From Amblyornis subalaris (lineage: Eukaryota; Chordata; Aves; Passeriformes; Ptilonorhynchidae), in contig JACAXG010000063.1 in NCBI GenBank assembly GCA_018881555.1, positions 4,117,930-4,181,929 of the forward strand: a stretch of 64,000 nt of DNA, read 5' to 3'. Under the pieces are notes generated by a model. It did not search any database. It was not told the DNA's origin and was given only the letters and a program-made list of their open reading frames with translations. Below, in pieces: positions 35,901 to 50,000 of the stretch (positions are counted from its first letter, which is position 1; each line of letters starts with the position of its first letter). The position numbers were made by a program, and so were the translations under genes.

Positions 35901-38504
35901 ACAGAAATCGTCGCAGAAAGGAGCCTCTCCAACGAGATAGTTTTGTAGTAATATGAAAATATGTTAAATCCTACAGATTCCCCAAGGGAAGAAGAATATA
36001 AAATAAAATGCTAATAATGTTTTCAAATGACAAAAGAAGTGTCTCTGCCCACAGTGGTCAAGAACACCTAGCTAAAACCAGCCAATAGTTGCAATTTCTG
36101 GTATGAATACAATGCCTCTAACACAGTATTACTAAGTAGCTGAAGGTTAGAACCAAAATCTGTTTAGGAAGAACAGTTAATGCACACGCATGCATGCAGT
36201 TCTACACAAAATGTTTAGTCAAGCTCAGAAGAAGACAAATAGACTCCATTATTTATACATTTAAATTATGTTAAATCACATTAGCTCTTCAAAATTACCT
36301 CTGTTTTTCATAAAGTCTTCATGCACAAGTGTTCCTTTAACTCAACGGATGCTTTTATTGTAGGAGAAACTGAACACCTGTAGCATGGCTTCTCCAGTAT
36401 GTTTCAAATTAGGGGCTAAGGGTGGTTTCATGCTGACAGCTGAGACTTCAAATTTCACAATTTAATTCACCACCACAAAACACCATTAAGACCCTGCACT
36501 TTTTTTTCTTTTTAAATTTCAGGTTGCAGGCTTTTCAGTCCTTGCAGGGTAGAACTCTCTTTAAGCTGGAACAATTTCTGGACTCGCAGGGTAAGCACAT
36601 GTCAGAATGGCAAGTCTATGGGAGACCTGACTATCAATCTTGAACTCTTTAGTGGTGTTTCTAGCGAATCTAACACTTCAAGAAAAGCATTAGAGTGCCT
36701 TTGGTTCTCCTGCGTAGCCATTGATTTGCTATATGATTCTTTAAACCTTTCTGTGCTTTGCCATTTGTCACATCTTCTTCACTGAGAAGCTCAGTCAGGT
36801 TGTGATCCAGTACCTCCAAAACCAAGGAAGCCTTTTTCTACTTACTGCTAGTTAAGTCTGTGGAAATCCTAGGGAAATATATTTCATTTGACTATTTTTA
36901 TTATTATTAAATGAATATGAATAAGAAGGAGAGAGTGACCCAGGCAAAAATGAATGACCCAGAAAGGGAATGAGCCAGCAAATAACCTAGAGAAAAGAAA
37001 GTATTTTGGCTTTCTTCCTCAGAATAGCTGTTGGTTTCCTCAAATGACATTAAAATTTTATTTGAAAGCATTTAAAAAATGCTGATGAACATTACAGTAG
37101 AAGCAAACTTGGCTCTTGGTAGAGAAACATTATGACTTAGAGCCAAGGACTTATTTTTCACATGTGAATTATTTTTTGAACAGCATTTCCTGGCTCAATG
37201 TCACTGCACCACAGATAGATATGACAGCAGATAAGTGTATGAGATTTTAGATCAACAAGAGTGCTACTTTTACAATGAATACATTTGTAGTCAGAGCTCA
37301 AAAGTGGTTTTATTTCTGCTGTGCATGGAAGATATATTGCACACCATTTTATTAATACACTTTTCCTCTTAAAATGGAATGTAATTCAAATTTTCTGACA
37401 CTGCAGCTGCAATTTGATGGTTGGATTTCCTAACCATGTGGATTTACAGTAACAAACTCTTCAATTTTCTTTCCCTCTCTAGCTCACCTTTCTGCCACCT
37501 TGATTTATTCCTGTTTCACAGCTGTGCCTACCAAATGATTCTTGCTCTCACTCCACACTTTTCCCCCTCTTCCTGCAGCTGATCCAAACTAAAACACAAA
37601 TTTTCTGGAAACGTGAAATTCAAGAACTCTGACAGCAGAAATACAATGTCCAGAACCGAAGGGAACAATTTACCAGAGGGCGGAGGAAACAATCTGAAGG
37701 CTGGAGGTTCAAATTTAGAAAAATTAGAAAATTCTCAGCTTAGATTCCACCATCAGTAGTCACTACAGCACACCAGTAACTCTTCCCCCCTTCTATGAAA
37801 CGCACCCACCTCTGGTATTCACAGCACTAACTACCATAACATTCTGCTCTCAAAATCAGTTTTTAAAGCTGACCCCAGAAAACCTTAGTAGCACAAATAT
37901 CATCCAAAATGCAAACCAATCCAAACAAATAATGAAAACCAGATCGAAACAAAGCGGAGAACAAGGGCACGTCGAGGACCAACAAAACGAAATGAATAGG
38001 TAAAATAATGATGAAAACTGAGGCAGCCTGCTCTCAGCAACTTCCGCTCCCCACAGCAGCACAGATGTGGAGACCTGGGTGCTGCGTCCCATCCAGCAGA
38101 GAGCTTCCCTTTCATAGTGTTACACAGGGGTTCAACAGGCCACAGCCCAGGATGAAACCGTAGCCCTGTGTTTATGTATTAATTACCGAAAAGTTACTTA
38201 ACCTTGAGCCATATCCTAACGTAATGAGCTTGGGCATTCTTAAGTCTCTCAGAAAGGGAGCTGAAGGAAACCGTCTGGCTTGTCTTACTCCCGAATATGC
38301 CTGCCCTGGGTCCTTCATAGGGGCGCTGGGACCCTGCCTGCCAGGGACAGGCTCTGAGGGAGCAGCAAAGTGTGCAGACTTCAATTACAGGGACGCTGCA
38401 CTTGCAGGGCAGCCCAGCTGCCAACCACGCAGAGATTTGCAGCGATAACAATTATACTTAAAAGCCTCACTACACGTCTGAATGCATTTACACATTCTCC
38501 TTTT
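29931..38504. other. Intronic stretch without recognised genes
   Basis: Mostly AT-rich intron. A short (CA)n lies at 33826-33839. Two GC-richer patches (31900-32400 and 35440-35780) produce overlapping ORFs on both strands without domain content. No exon was recognised. Confidence 0.6.
33826..33839. repeat. Short (CA)n tract
   Basis: A 14-bp CA run follows GTGTGTGAGTGCAAA. Confidence 0.8.
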
Positions 38505-38645
38505 ACTCTCTATTTATTATTAATGGCAGCTCAACTAATATCAAGACCCCAGTGTGTTTGGCACTGTAGGTGCACAGAAGGGCAGCAAGTTCTTGCTCTG
38601 AGGAGTTTGCAGTCTAATTATAAATGACAGCAGATGGAGGGTAAA
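38505..38645 (+). repeat. Ancient amniote interspersed repeat, copy 3
   Basis: The order TATTTATTATTAATGGCAGC, ATCAAGACCCCAGTGTG, TTGGCACTGTAGGTGCACAG, CTCTGAGGAGTTTGCAGTCT, AATTATAAATGACAGCAGAT matches an old tetrapod repeat ('...GTGCTAGGCACTGTACAAACACAG...GAGCTTACAATCTAA...'). It is the longest and clearest of the three copies. Confidence 0.7.
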
Positions 38646-41600
38646 CATTGTGAGCTGTTCTGCTTTTCATTAGGAAATTTAACTCAGGTAACAATTTCTA
38701 ACCAGATAGAAACAATTACACATTAAATCATGCACCACAGCCTAGGCTGCAGACACAGCCTAGTCAGTCTTATACACTGTGTGACAGTGGCCACCTCAAG
38801 GACAGATAACCAGGTCCCAGGAGATTTGGGGTATTACAGACAACCACCTGTATGGAGATTTTGCGGGAAACGGGAAAGCTTGTATTTAAATCCACATCTG
38901 TTCACCAAAGGACTTAATATGTAAGCCCACCACATGCAATTGATGGCATTTTACACTTCCTCACATTCTGGGTGTCATTCCTAAGTCCACCTTAACTTAG
39001 CTGCCTATGGAACTTCATATTAATCAGCTGTGAAGTCATAAAAGTAACAGGTGACCATTATAGATCTCCACAAAAAAAGGATTTTGAGGCCATAACTGAT
39101 AAATGTTGTCCACCTGAGGACCATAGTGGCTATTCACCAGGAAACAGTGGCCTTATGTGTTTTACACATGTTGAAACTCTGCACCCACCCGGGCTGTGGT
39201 AGCACGGTCTGCAGACCAGCGGCACCAGGCCTGAGGCAGCAGGCTCTGTGCTGATGGGTGTGAGCTGCACGCAGACATTTGAGGACCCTCTCAACAGCCA
39301 CCACGTGTGAAAGCACTGGGGGCTGAGCCAAGAGAACAGTATGTGAGAGAACAGCTCCCATGGACAGCCCAAATGTTAGGGAATAGGCTAATACTGTACA
39401 GAGACCCTGAGGCTGTAGCTTCACGAGTGGGTTCAAGTGGGCAAGGAGCCCTGTATCTCCTAGACCACAGCAGAACCTTGTGCCCTGGGTGGCAAACACA
39501 GCTCTCCCCTCTCTGACATGGCCTGAGCAGGATGTTTTTGCATTCAGCCCTCTTGGAGGCCATACCTCAGTACTGCAGAGCACCAGAGACCCACCAGCTG
39601 TGCTTTAGATATAAGAGATTAATGTCATGCTGAGACTTCATCTGCTGCATTTCCTACTGCTTTTACAAGAAGATTTGCACTCTGCAGACTGTCCTGTAGG
39701 ACTGGTGGCTTGCTGAGCCCTTCCCAGGGCCCTGGGACGACACCCTGGGACCTCCTGTGCAGAACCTCGTGCTCACCTTTGTTCACAAACAACCAAGTGC
39801 AGGAGGTGCCAAGCACCACATGTTCCACTGAAGCCAAGCAGTGTCACAGGGGACTCCCCACCCCAAATTCAGGACAAGAACTGAATTTGCTAATCCGAGG
39901 TACAGAATCACGGCGCCACTTCCCGGATTTGACAGAAAATGGGCATGTAAAGTTCAGATTCCCACAAGCGAATGCAGCTGCTTTAGGAAGCCAGAAGTAC
40001 CTAGCAAGCTACTGATTACCAGCCACGTCCATGTAGAAGAAGGGTCATTTATTGCACCACACTGTGGGAATGACTGCATCAGCTAAGAGTCCTGGACTTG
40101 AAAATCATCTTGTTCCCATTAGTAAATTCACAAACAACTCATAGAACAGGAGCAAAGGTCTTTATGGCGCCCTCATTTCCAAGGCCTCCCCAGGCTACCT
40201 TTGTTCACTTTCCACAGCTGAGACACCTAAGGCTGCTGTGACCCTTCCCCATGCAATGACAGCACTCTAAGCCACGCAATGCCAGGAGAGATCTCCTTCC
40301 TGAGGAGAAGTACGGCTATAACACATCTATGCCAGCTAAGGATACAAGAATCAAACTCTATCTGGTTATTCTCTATTCTCAAATAGACAGAGGTTCACAC
40401 AGGAAGTTTGCAGGTCTCTCCAGGAGTCCCAGCTTCCCACACTGCAGATGCAGGCAGAGGGGAGCTCGGTGTTCACACAGTGAGCCTTCCAATTCCCTGG
40501 GCTCAGCCTGCCGTGTGAGCACAGGGTTGCCTCTCACAAGCAGGCTTGTTGTGGAGGAGTCCAAACAGGGAGTCCAGCTATTGTTCTGGAGCAATAGTAC
40601 AAATTCGGGATACATTTCACAGCACAAAAGAGTGAGAAAACCATTTTGCTACTGCAAAAAATTAAAAAAATTACTTAGGGCAGAATTGGACAATTAATCT
40701 TCTTGGATTCAATCTGGTCAAAAATAGACTCTGTGTCTTATAGAGATTCTGCAACCTTCTTTGTGTCACAGCCACAAAAAAATGACAACTTGGGAAAAAA
40801 TGCTTCATATTTCAGACTTCTCCTTCCTAAAAAGCAGAATCCTTGATAGAAGACTTTTGTCCCAGCCAGACTACAAGAATGATGTACATGGACTGCATAA
40901 ACGCTGAATGTCTCTTGAGTATCCTGATGATTCTCCCTCAGAGAAACCACCATGGATCAGCTAAAGAAGAAATTTGAGGATGAGATTGCTGCATGTCCAG
41001 ATTACACTCCTTCCTAGATACTATGCAGAGAAAAAAAATGTTTATACCCTTGGAAGATGGAATAATAATTTGAATTATAGGTCCCTCCTCCCAGGCAGCA
41101 TCAGAGTTAGATAACTGGTGTAGAAAGCAAAAGACTTGAGAATGGCTTGAGGCTTTATCATAGTACATTTATGGTAAATTCTGAAAAAATCCTCAAGCCA
41201 TCCTTGAATCTTCCTTTCTTCAAATGATTTCAGGTATTCCAGCAGGCCAAAGGAGAGGGCAATGAATACATGGACAATGGTGACTTCAAAGTTGGCTGCA
41301 AGATCAAATCAGCACCAGAAACAGAGGGTGAAATCTCAAAGACAAGGAGGATGCTTTCTATCTCCCATGCTGCAATTATGAACTAGATTTTTGGGGGGCC
41401 CCTGCCTCTGCTGTAACACACAGAGCAGCTTGTGGCAGTCCAGCTCATCACCAGGACTGATCCAGAGGTAGCATAGCTTCACTCCAGCATGTGGGCTGAG
41501 AGGGATTTCTCACCAAAACCGTAAAGCAGAGCTGCATGGCAGGACTTGGTGATGCAGATTAAGAAAGCCACAAGTGGTTTCTCGTTGCCCTGCACCCTCC

Positions 41601-43789
41601 ACTACATCAGTTAGGAGCTGGCAAAAAACCTTCCCCTCTGGCTTTCTCAGGCTTTCAGCATATTCCAAGTAGGGGAAGGGCACCCTGGCTTGCAGCAGCA
41701 CACGCCTGGCCTCTCCTCACTCAGGTAATGGAGCTTCCAAAGGACTGTCAGCAGCAAGTCAGGACTCACAGCATCAACCATGTAACACTGGCAGAACCTG
41801 GACAGGAGATGGCTCTCACTAGGCTTTGTGGGTCAGGGAGAGTTGATCCTTAATGATTCCTACCAGTTTCAGTGTGAATTCTGCAGCTGATATGACACTT
41901 TTGAAAAGCAGCCCGAGACAGACACAATATTCCATATGAACAGCCTTAGTACTGGGGACTCCACACCCTCACTTAACCTGGGAAATGACTATCGAGGCAC
42001 ACGGCCCTGGCAACACACAAAGGTTTTCTTTAATATGTGGTCTGATTTCACAGGAATATCAAGGAACAAAGGAAAAACAAATGCATACACACATTCATGC
42101 ACAGCTGGAAAATATGAGCTTAATCTTGCAAAGTGAAAAAAGTGTCAGATCTTGTCAGTGACTTCACACTCACTGTGAAGCACAAAAGGTTTAGTTTCTA
42201 CATCCTATTCCAACAAAGTTGCTCTGATTTTCAGGGAGTTTGGCTTTTACAATTGGACAAACATGATCATGAATGATTTGCATGAGGGACTTTCCCAGGC
42301 ATGCTTTGTAAGCTCACTCAAGACTGCTGAAGTTGTGTCAGTCTTTTCTGTCTCACAGTAAAACTCTAATATTTCTTTCCCAGGGACTTGGAACTGTGTG
42401 AACAGTATTTTGCTATAAAATGAAAACCTTTCCTATTAAAAAAAAAATCAGAGTATCTGGATCTCTGTATCTTCTTTCTCATCCTTCTAGAGTCTTTCTC
42501 CCACCATGTTAATGTCCTAAGTTCTGCAAACAACAGTTCTTTGGGCAAAAATTAGGAAATGTTCTTTCCAGGCATTTAGCACTGAATCGTTATCTGTGTC
42601 TATGAGCCCACGGAGAGTTTCACATAAATTCCAATTGCTTTTCCACTCCATTCTTTTTTCCATTCTTGAAGATGGTTGTTGCATAAAGGACTGTAGGATT
42701 CTATCATTTTTATTATTATTTTTATTTTTTCTGTTTTATAAATTATCTGTTTCTATCTGGTAGTCTTTTCCTTTCAATGATTTACTTTCCTGTGAAGGAG
42801 GGGGAAGGAAAAAGCAAGTTTCAAGTATGCAAGTAAATACCTAGATAACTGCAGAAATAGTCCAGTAACTGTGCACCATGAGATGGAAATCAGAAATAAA
42901 AATAAGAAGAATTACACAGATAATAAAAACTGTCACTTCTTAGACACATCAGGAGACTGCTGTGACCTCAGACCTGTGGTGACAGAAGCCAAAATCAGTT
43001 AAAACCTGCCCAGAACATTGCAGATTGTATTTAAGACTTGCACTGATATCTCCACATTAGAAACTCTGCTATTATTTTAATTCTTGATTGATGATTGAAT
43101 GTTTAACTTCATTTTGGCTTTTGCTTTTTTAAAAATGAAAACTAACTAATGGTTTCGTGGCAGTCTTAAGGAAGGCTTTGTTTCACGTGCAAAGCAAACA
43201 TTTAGCAAAGGGTACGATTAAAGCCAAACAAGTAAATGTTTTACAGAGAAAGCTTAGAAGCTACAGCACAGCAAAAAAAGTATTTATTTAAATGCTGAAA
43301 ATCTGACTTGTGTGCATAGATGCCCCTTTTGTCTCCCCCATCTTCTTTTTTTTTATTATTCTATTCTTTTGCTTGGAGTTTTGTTCAAAACCACAAAGAG
43401 ACTTTTTCAGCCCCCAAACAAGTTCTGGTGCCCAGTTTTTCAAGAGGATGCTGCCAGTAGTGAGCAGGCTAAACATAGTTTACTGAAACTGCCTTCAGCA
43501 AGTATGGCAGAGTGCAAAAAGGGGATAAGGGGAAAAATCTGTGTCTTAAGACTCTTAGCAACTGCTGGAACAGCAGCGCATACTTTTACCTAAACTGCTG
43601 AACTCACCAGGAAGCAAATAGAAATTATGACATCTCAAATGGACATTTAGTCCCAGACATCAAACTATCAGAAGGCATGTCACAGCCATTGCTCAAGGTG
43701 CAAATCCACAGAGCCAAAATACAGAGAGATGCAGCAGACCTGGACTCTTCTCCGTCTGTTTTGTCCTTCCCCAGAGCAGGGGAGGTTTT
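38646..43789. other. Intronic stretch without recognised genes
   Basis: The part 39130-40020 is GC-richer and holds several overlapping ORFs (up to 149 aa, minus, 39134-39583); it may be an old insertion. A 21-codon ORF with a good Kozak context starts at 40951 but leads nowhere. The remainder is AT-rich intron. Confidence 0.5.
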
Positions 43790-43960
43790 GTCAGCACGGC
43801 ACATCCCCGAGCACGGGGCACCCCTCCAGAGCCTGGCACTCGAGGCCAGGGCGGGCCGGCAGGGCGGTGGCTGAGCACAGGCCAGGTACCGGCCCGGGCC
43901 GAGCCATCTGTGCGCTGAAGATCCGCCCACTGTGCGGGAGCAGCGACCCAGGCGTGATCC
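43790..43960. promoter_or_regulatory. CpG-rich cluster
   Basis: A small CpG- and GC-rich block contains GGGCGGGCCGGCAGGGCGG and GTACCGGCCCGGGCCGAGCC. No TATA box or clear splice donor was recognised. It could be a minor promoter or an enhancer. Confidence 0.45.
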
Positions 43961-46564
43961 TTCCCTGCAGGAAAACTGCCGTCAACATAAAAGGGTGGTT
44001 TCCTGCTAAACAGGGAAAGTAATCGTTGGGAGCAAAGCCGTGCAAAGCCATTTGCTGCGCTTTTCGATCTAAGGGGTTTTCCTCTCTCCTCAAGAAAGTT
44101 TCCAAGAAATCCTCGCTGCTCCTATCTGTAAATGATAGTTTGTGGAGAGGAGGGAAAACACAGGACAGGCAGTAAATCAGCCACTAACTGATCCAGAGTC
44201 CATTACCAAATGTTTTTCATTACATGTATGGCTTCACTAATTTCTGCAGTGCGTTGTAGGCTATTTCTGGAAGCTTTAAAAATGCATGATGCTTCTGCAT
44301 TTTAATACTTAACAGTATGGTTATTTCAGTTTATTAAACAAAAAAAAAGGGGAATCTGCTTAACTGCAACTGGCTTTCATGTTACAAAAGGACTAAGCCA
44401 GCGCAAAAGCATCCAAGCAGGAACCCTATTTAAGTCCAGCATGAAGAAAACCTTTCCAACCTCTTACACCAATTAGGATAATCTGGGTCTTTTGATGTTA
44501 AAATCCCCAAGAATCATATGGAAATCATAAAAAGCACAGTATTTAAAACAGATTCAGAACGCAGATAAAATCATTTTTCCTCCTTAACATTTCCACTAGA
44601 GCTGGGGGCACCATCAGCCAACAAATTCTTTGTAAAGCTTATGTCACTTGTGCTGCGGTGTTTGCTCTCGGACAGGGACGATGAGGGAGGCCTCTCTAAA
44701 AGCAGCCAATCATAAAACAACGGAGCACCTGGGAAGCACGGCTGGGATGCAGCTGGAGCTGGGCCAGGCAGGCACCAAGGCCAGCCCCAGGCCCTGGGTG
44801 AAAACTGCTGCCAACCAGGGAAAAGGAGACTGAACAAGGACACAATGTGATCTGGAGGCCAACTTCTGGAATCTCAGCCCTTGGATGCCTTGGTGGGCTT
44901 GTACAGCCTTCCCGAAGTGGATGGCATCCTCCATGACCATAAACGAGGCTAAGAGAATTGAAATAACATCCTTGAATCTGTGCAATGAGTTATCTTTAGA
45001 TGAAAAGTACTTTAGCCTTGCATTGCTGCTTTATATTGGACTATTTCTGAGACATCCAATTTTCTTCAAGTGTCCTGCTTCCAAGGAATCTCAGGGCAAG
45101 AATTCTGTTTGCCTTAACAATTCAAAAAAAAAGACCACAGGCAGGAAAACAAGAGATGTTTTGCTGGATGCAGTATTGTGGAGCTGGATGGATGTTTCTC
45201 TTTCAATAAAATTCTGATCAATGTATTTTGCTGTGAAAACTGACACAACAACAAACCTTTATCAAAGCCATATACATATATAGAGAGAGAGAGAGGGAGA
45301 CAGAGAAGGTAATTTTACAATTCTCTCCCAGACCATAACATAGTATTTTATGGAGCTGGTTACATACTACTACTACATTTGTGTATAATGTTGTACAAAG
45401 CAAAGAGGCAAAGAGAAGGTGACAAGACTGGGGCAGAGGTGGGGACACACAACTCAAGAACCTTAAACTGGCATTTGAATAAACTGAAAAGTAAGCAAAA
45501 CTGTTCATGTTTATACAAGCAACTTGACTTGTACTCTTAAGAGAGGACAAGGGTATGAAACTATGTCCTTATAAAGTAATGCTCATCTTTTACTTATCTA
45601 ACAAAAAGAAACACAGGAGAGAGGTCAGAGGCTGCTGAAGAAAAAATACCCAAGTGTTAAGGCCAGAGAAATGGAAAACAAAGTTAACAAAGACAGGAAT
45701 ATTTGCAGTTATAGCACACAAAAAACCCCTTAAACACAGCTTATTTTTCATAAAAATAAACATGGAATGTTGTTGTCAGTGGCATGCACACCTCTGTGAG
45801 AACCTGATATTTGAACTGTCAATTTGACAGCCAATAAAAATAATAGTAAAAAAAGATCAACATTACAGTTCTAATACAACTACGAAAAGAAAATTGGTAG
45901 TAGTGGTAAATATGAACGTGAAATCAGCCTTCTAACTGATCATCCCAATTTTCAGTTCTGTTATGAAATTCTCATACAGATTTTGAGTTTCCTGTTTATG
46001 TCTTAGAGTAATACCAGAATTGTAATTCATATTAATTACAACTTCCATAATTTCCCACTGCCTGAATTGCTTGCTATTCCTCGTATTTGTAGGAAACAAG
46101 CCATGCAGTTCCTGGCACAAATATTATTCCTTATTAGTTTTGCAGCTGAATAATATTCAGCCTGTAACAGAATCCTCCTAGGACTGAAAAGTACTCTTGT
46201 GCACACGGATACACGCACAAAAACAACAACTGAAAGCTAAAAGCAAACTTGCCGAGAACTTCTGGGTCAGCTTTTGACATCACCCATAGGAATGAAATCA
46301 GACACCGACCAATCCGGCACCATGAGGCTGGCAGTACAAAATAAACAAAAGCCGGGCCCAGGGCTCCACAATGAGGAAGGGAAGTGGAAGAGACTATTGT
46401 TCCGAAAGCTTTTAAATGATGTTGCTTTATTTATTTCTTTTGACAATGCCTGAACTGAATCTTTAAAAAGGGAAAGGACCCTCTCCCCCCTCCCCCGGGA
46501 TCTGTTAAACCAGAGTGTGGGGGGTTCTTTTCCCTGTTGCTGTTTGTTCTCTTGAACAATGTTT
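43961..46564. other. Intronic stretch without recognised genes
   Basis: AT-rich intron with a microsatellite at 45271-45306 and a 15-bp palindrome at 45816-45830 (CTGTCAA-T-TTGACAG). No exon was recognised. Confidence 0.55.
45271..45306. repeat. (TA)n/(GA)n microsatellite
   Basis: TATACATATATAGAGAGAGA continues into GAGAGGGAGACAGAG. Confidence 0.85.
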
Positions 46565-47035
46565 TGCGAGCCCTGTAAAGCGAACAGCACTATCCCGGCG
46601 CGGCGTGTGGGAAGGCAGCGTTCTTCCCAGCATCTCCACAGAGGCTCAGCTCCGACACTCGCTGCCAGATTTTCTGAAAAGCTGGGCAGGCTGGGTGCTA
46701 AGCTCTTTTCAAAATCTGACCCTTATTTAGGTGCCTTCCAGGAAGCTGAGGTCTTTAGAAATCTGGCAGCGAGCACAGATACCGAGGGTTTCGGGAAGCT
46801 GGGGCAAGAACTGCGCGATGAAACCACTTATCTGGGTGTTCCTCCCGGGAGAAAAGTGACATAGAAAACACTCTTTGGGTCTCTTGCCTCTGTGCACGGC
46901 TGGACCTGCCCGAGCTGAACCCCCCGCATGAGACCATAGGTAATTATTCACACGAGTGGGCCGGGGAGGACAATGCCCCGTGCGGCGTCAGAGCCGCGGC
47001 TGGTGCACAGCCGATGATTCACTCCTTGGACGCTC
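46565..47035. promoter_or_regulatory. CpG-rich cluster, candidate regulatory region
   Basis: CpGs are concentrated at 46565-46625 (TATCCCGGCGCGGCGTGTGG) and 46895-47035 (GGGCCGGGGAGGAC, GTGCGGCGTCAGAGCCGCGG). Between them lie the inverted repeat at 46658-46773 and a perfect STAT-type TTCCAGGAA (46736-46744). It is the largest CpG-rich area on the 5' side of the TEAD1 exon and so a candidate for a 5' UTR exon or promoter. The evidence is composition only. Confidence 0.45.
46658..46773. repeat. 15-bp perfect inverted repeat, remnant of an ancient palindromic element
   Basis: CTCGCTGCCAGATTT (46658-46672) and AAATCTGGCAGCGAG (46759-46773) are exact complements separated by 86 bp. The interior (TTTTCAAAATCTGACCCTTA, then TTTAGGTGCC) resembles old amniote repeats built on GGCCAGATTTTCAAA-type arms. 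A further GGGCCAGATTTTCAAATG occurs at about 47480. Confidence 0.7.
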
Positions 47036-50000
47036 TAACCTGTCACTGAACTCCAGAGATTTAGGATTAGGCCCAGAGTTCACTAAAAGCACACATGGAG
47101 TGGAGGTTTTTTTTCAAAGTTCAGCTCAGCTGAACAAAGCTGGCTGAATGACTTCAATCCTCTCAGCGCTCCTCCAAGGGAAAAAAAAAAAAGGCAACAT
47201 GTGTCTGCAGTTCGGGCTGAACCTGCTGCCCCTTTCCCATTCCTTACCACGCTGCACAGACAACTGTATAGGGACAAGTAAATGCATTCCAGAGGTTAAA
47301 GATAAACATGGACCCTGGAGTTGTACAGGTAAAGGATATCAGTCATTCTTACATCTTTAATAAAATAGACCTTTTTCTACGCTTGCCAAGAAAATTAGTC
47401 CTACGGTGCACACAAATAATTACATATTGTGGAAGAGTAAATTATTACAAATGCCATAGAATGCAAGCAGCCCCAAGTCTGGGCCAGATTTTCAAATGTT
47501 TCGCAGATGTTTATGGTTTGCTGCAAAACTTTTGTCAAGTTACCCACACAACACAGCATTTACCGAAGGATTTTGGCACGTGGTAATTCATTTTCTTTGC
47601 GCAGGTGTTGCATTCCAGAAATATTTTGTCTTCGTATAGTAGACTGCTGGAATTCTACTTAGAAAAAATCATCATGAAAGAAACCAGATCCTCTCATCTG
47701 GCAGAGAAAAAAACGACGCCCCAAATCAGTTCATTTGCCTTCTCTTTCTTTTCAGGTAAAAGATTATCCTTTACGGGTAAAAATCTATTCAAAGTATGTT
47801 ACAGATGTCTGGTACTTCTGCAAAACTCACAAACTGGGAAAGCACAGTCCATTACAGGGTAAAGCTCCAGTTGGCTTCTGATAGAGATACTGGGGTCCCA
47901 AGTCCCAGGTAGAGTTTCAGTGGTTAATTTTACTTACTGGAAGCTCACAGTTGGTGGGACTACTGAAGTTTGCTACTACTTGACTGCAGTAGAGAGCCAT
48001 GGAAGGAGACTTTCCCCAGCAAACCCCAGGCAGAGCCACAGTGGGGCAGGACCAGTGTGGGCAGCAGCAGCAGCGTCCCCACGTGCATCCATCACCTTCG
48101 TCCCCCTCAGCCTCACCACAAAGGCACCACGTGCACCCGCAGGGCTCCCTTTTGTCCTGAGCTTTTATTCCACACTGCGTGGGGCAGGAAGCAAAACACA
48201 AAACGGGGCTGTGCAGCACTTTGGACCTTTCCTTGACTGAAAGGTTGCCTGGAGGCGAAGCGAAATGAAACCCTTGGGATTGAACAACTTTCCCTTTTAA
48301 GCATATGGAAATTAAACATTAAGCCTAAAAAATTTTCCAGGAGCAGATATGAATCCAGATATAATATTGCTTTGTAGATATGGAAAAATACAACCAGCTA
48401 TCTTCAACTTCCTGGACGTGCAAGCCACTAAGTTTTCCTCCAGGGTAGGAAAGCAAAGATGAAAATGCCAAAGGACTGTTAACCTTTAGAGACACATTTT
48501 AAGAGATAACATGACTGAACCCAGATAAATCGGAATTAAATTTAATCAACCTCCCACTCCTTAGCTACACTATCAGAAGAGAAAAATCTACAATTAGGGA
48601 AGAAACAGAAGGAAATTCAGACATCTTAAACTGAGCAAGCTTCCATCTCTGCTGTGCAACTTCCTGATGATACTAAATACTGCAATTCCCATGTGCAGTA
48701 TTACAGACTTGCTGTCTTAACAGTCCTCTTATGAGTAATCAGTGGAAGGGAACATTTAAATAATGTTTTGGAGTGCATATTATCTAGATTTGGCCGTTGT
48801 TCTCTCATTTAGAGCAAAATGAGTCTAAATTTACAATTTAAATACTTTGCATCAAATCCTTAAACCACCCTTCTCATTCTGTGAATGGAGCTGTTAACAT
48901 TTATGTGCTCCAATATAGCACCTAGGCATATATAATCCTTTAATCTTTTGCTCTGTGACTCCACCCACAACTCACTGGCACTAATTTAAGAATACAGACT
49001 GTGATGTTTCTAATGAGCAAAGCAGTAGAGTAAGATGGACTGTCACAGTCAGGAATCTCTTGCCAGAACTGCTGCCATGAAAGGAGGTGTGAAGGTAACA
49101 TACAACAGGAATCTTAATTTTTAAGGGATGGATGAGGAGTGTTCCAGCATGACTATAAAAGCCTACATTAAAAGTTGAAATATTTATTATTAAAATACTA
49201 AGCCTCCTATTGAGTAATTTTTTTGTTTATCCAAATAAAAGTATTAAGTTATGACGACTTATACTCCCTTTTATCTTATTCTAAACTTGTTTTTTAAAAA
49301 GTTCGTATGATTTTATGAGTGTGTCAATACTCAATCTGTTAATTTTTCTGGAGAAAGCTAAACCATTGGGTGGTTCACTGCCTAGGCATCTAAAACAGTT
49401 TGTTGAAGCTTTGCCTTGGGGTTTTTTTCAACAGCACTTTTTTCTACAAGTTACAGCAACAGCTGTCTTAATTTTCAGATAGTTCAGTTTGTAATTAGTT
49501 CACTGTAAGTTAGGAAAACAATTAGAAAAGGAGGAAAGTTTGTTTTCCTCTTTGCATTCATGAATAAAATTGAGATGTGCTATTATAGACTACATAAGTG
49601 GCTCACAAATTTTGAAGCACTTACTGTCCAGAACCCATTGGCTCAATGCACCAGCTGTAGATACTAGTTTTGTGTAACAGATCGGCTTTAAAATCACAAC
49701 ATATCTCAATATAAATTTTTGCATTGTATGCCAGAACATCAAACATACTTAAACCACTAAAGCAGTCTTGAAACATCACTTTTGTGTATTTTAATTCAAA
49801 CTACTACACATGAATCACATAAGATTAAAAGACCTATTATTACTATTAAGAAATGTGATTCACTGTTTTCTAGCAAAAGTAGAGTGTAAAAATGTAGAAC
49901 GTGAGTAAATGTACGTAAGCAGTGCACGTGTATTTAGAGAAACCCAATTGTGTATGACAAACAGCTCTGGTTAGCAAATTATATTGACCAATAAAACTCA

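Noticed and set aside
40951..41016. Mini-ORF with a perfect Kozak start, reading MDQLKKKFEDEIAACPDYTPS
   Set aside because: It stops after 21 codons. The downstream frames are broken and match no recognised gene, so a retropseudogene could not be supported.
46559..46864. 101-aa plus ORF with an apparent internal repeat (SEKLGRLG, FGKLG)
   Set aside because: The apparent repetition comes from the DNA inverted repeat and ancient-element sequence, not from a protein repeat.
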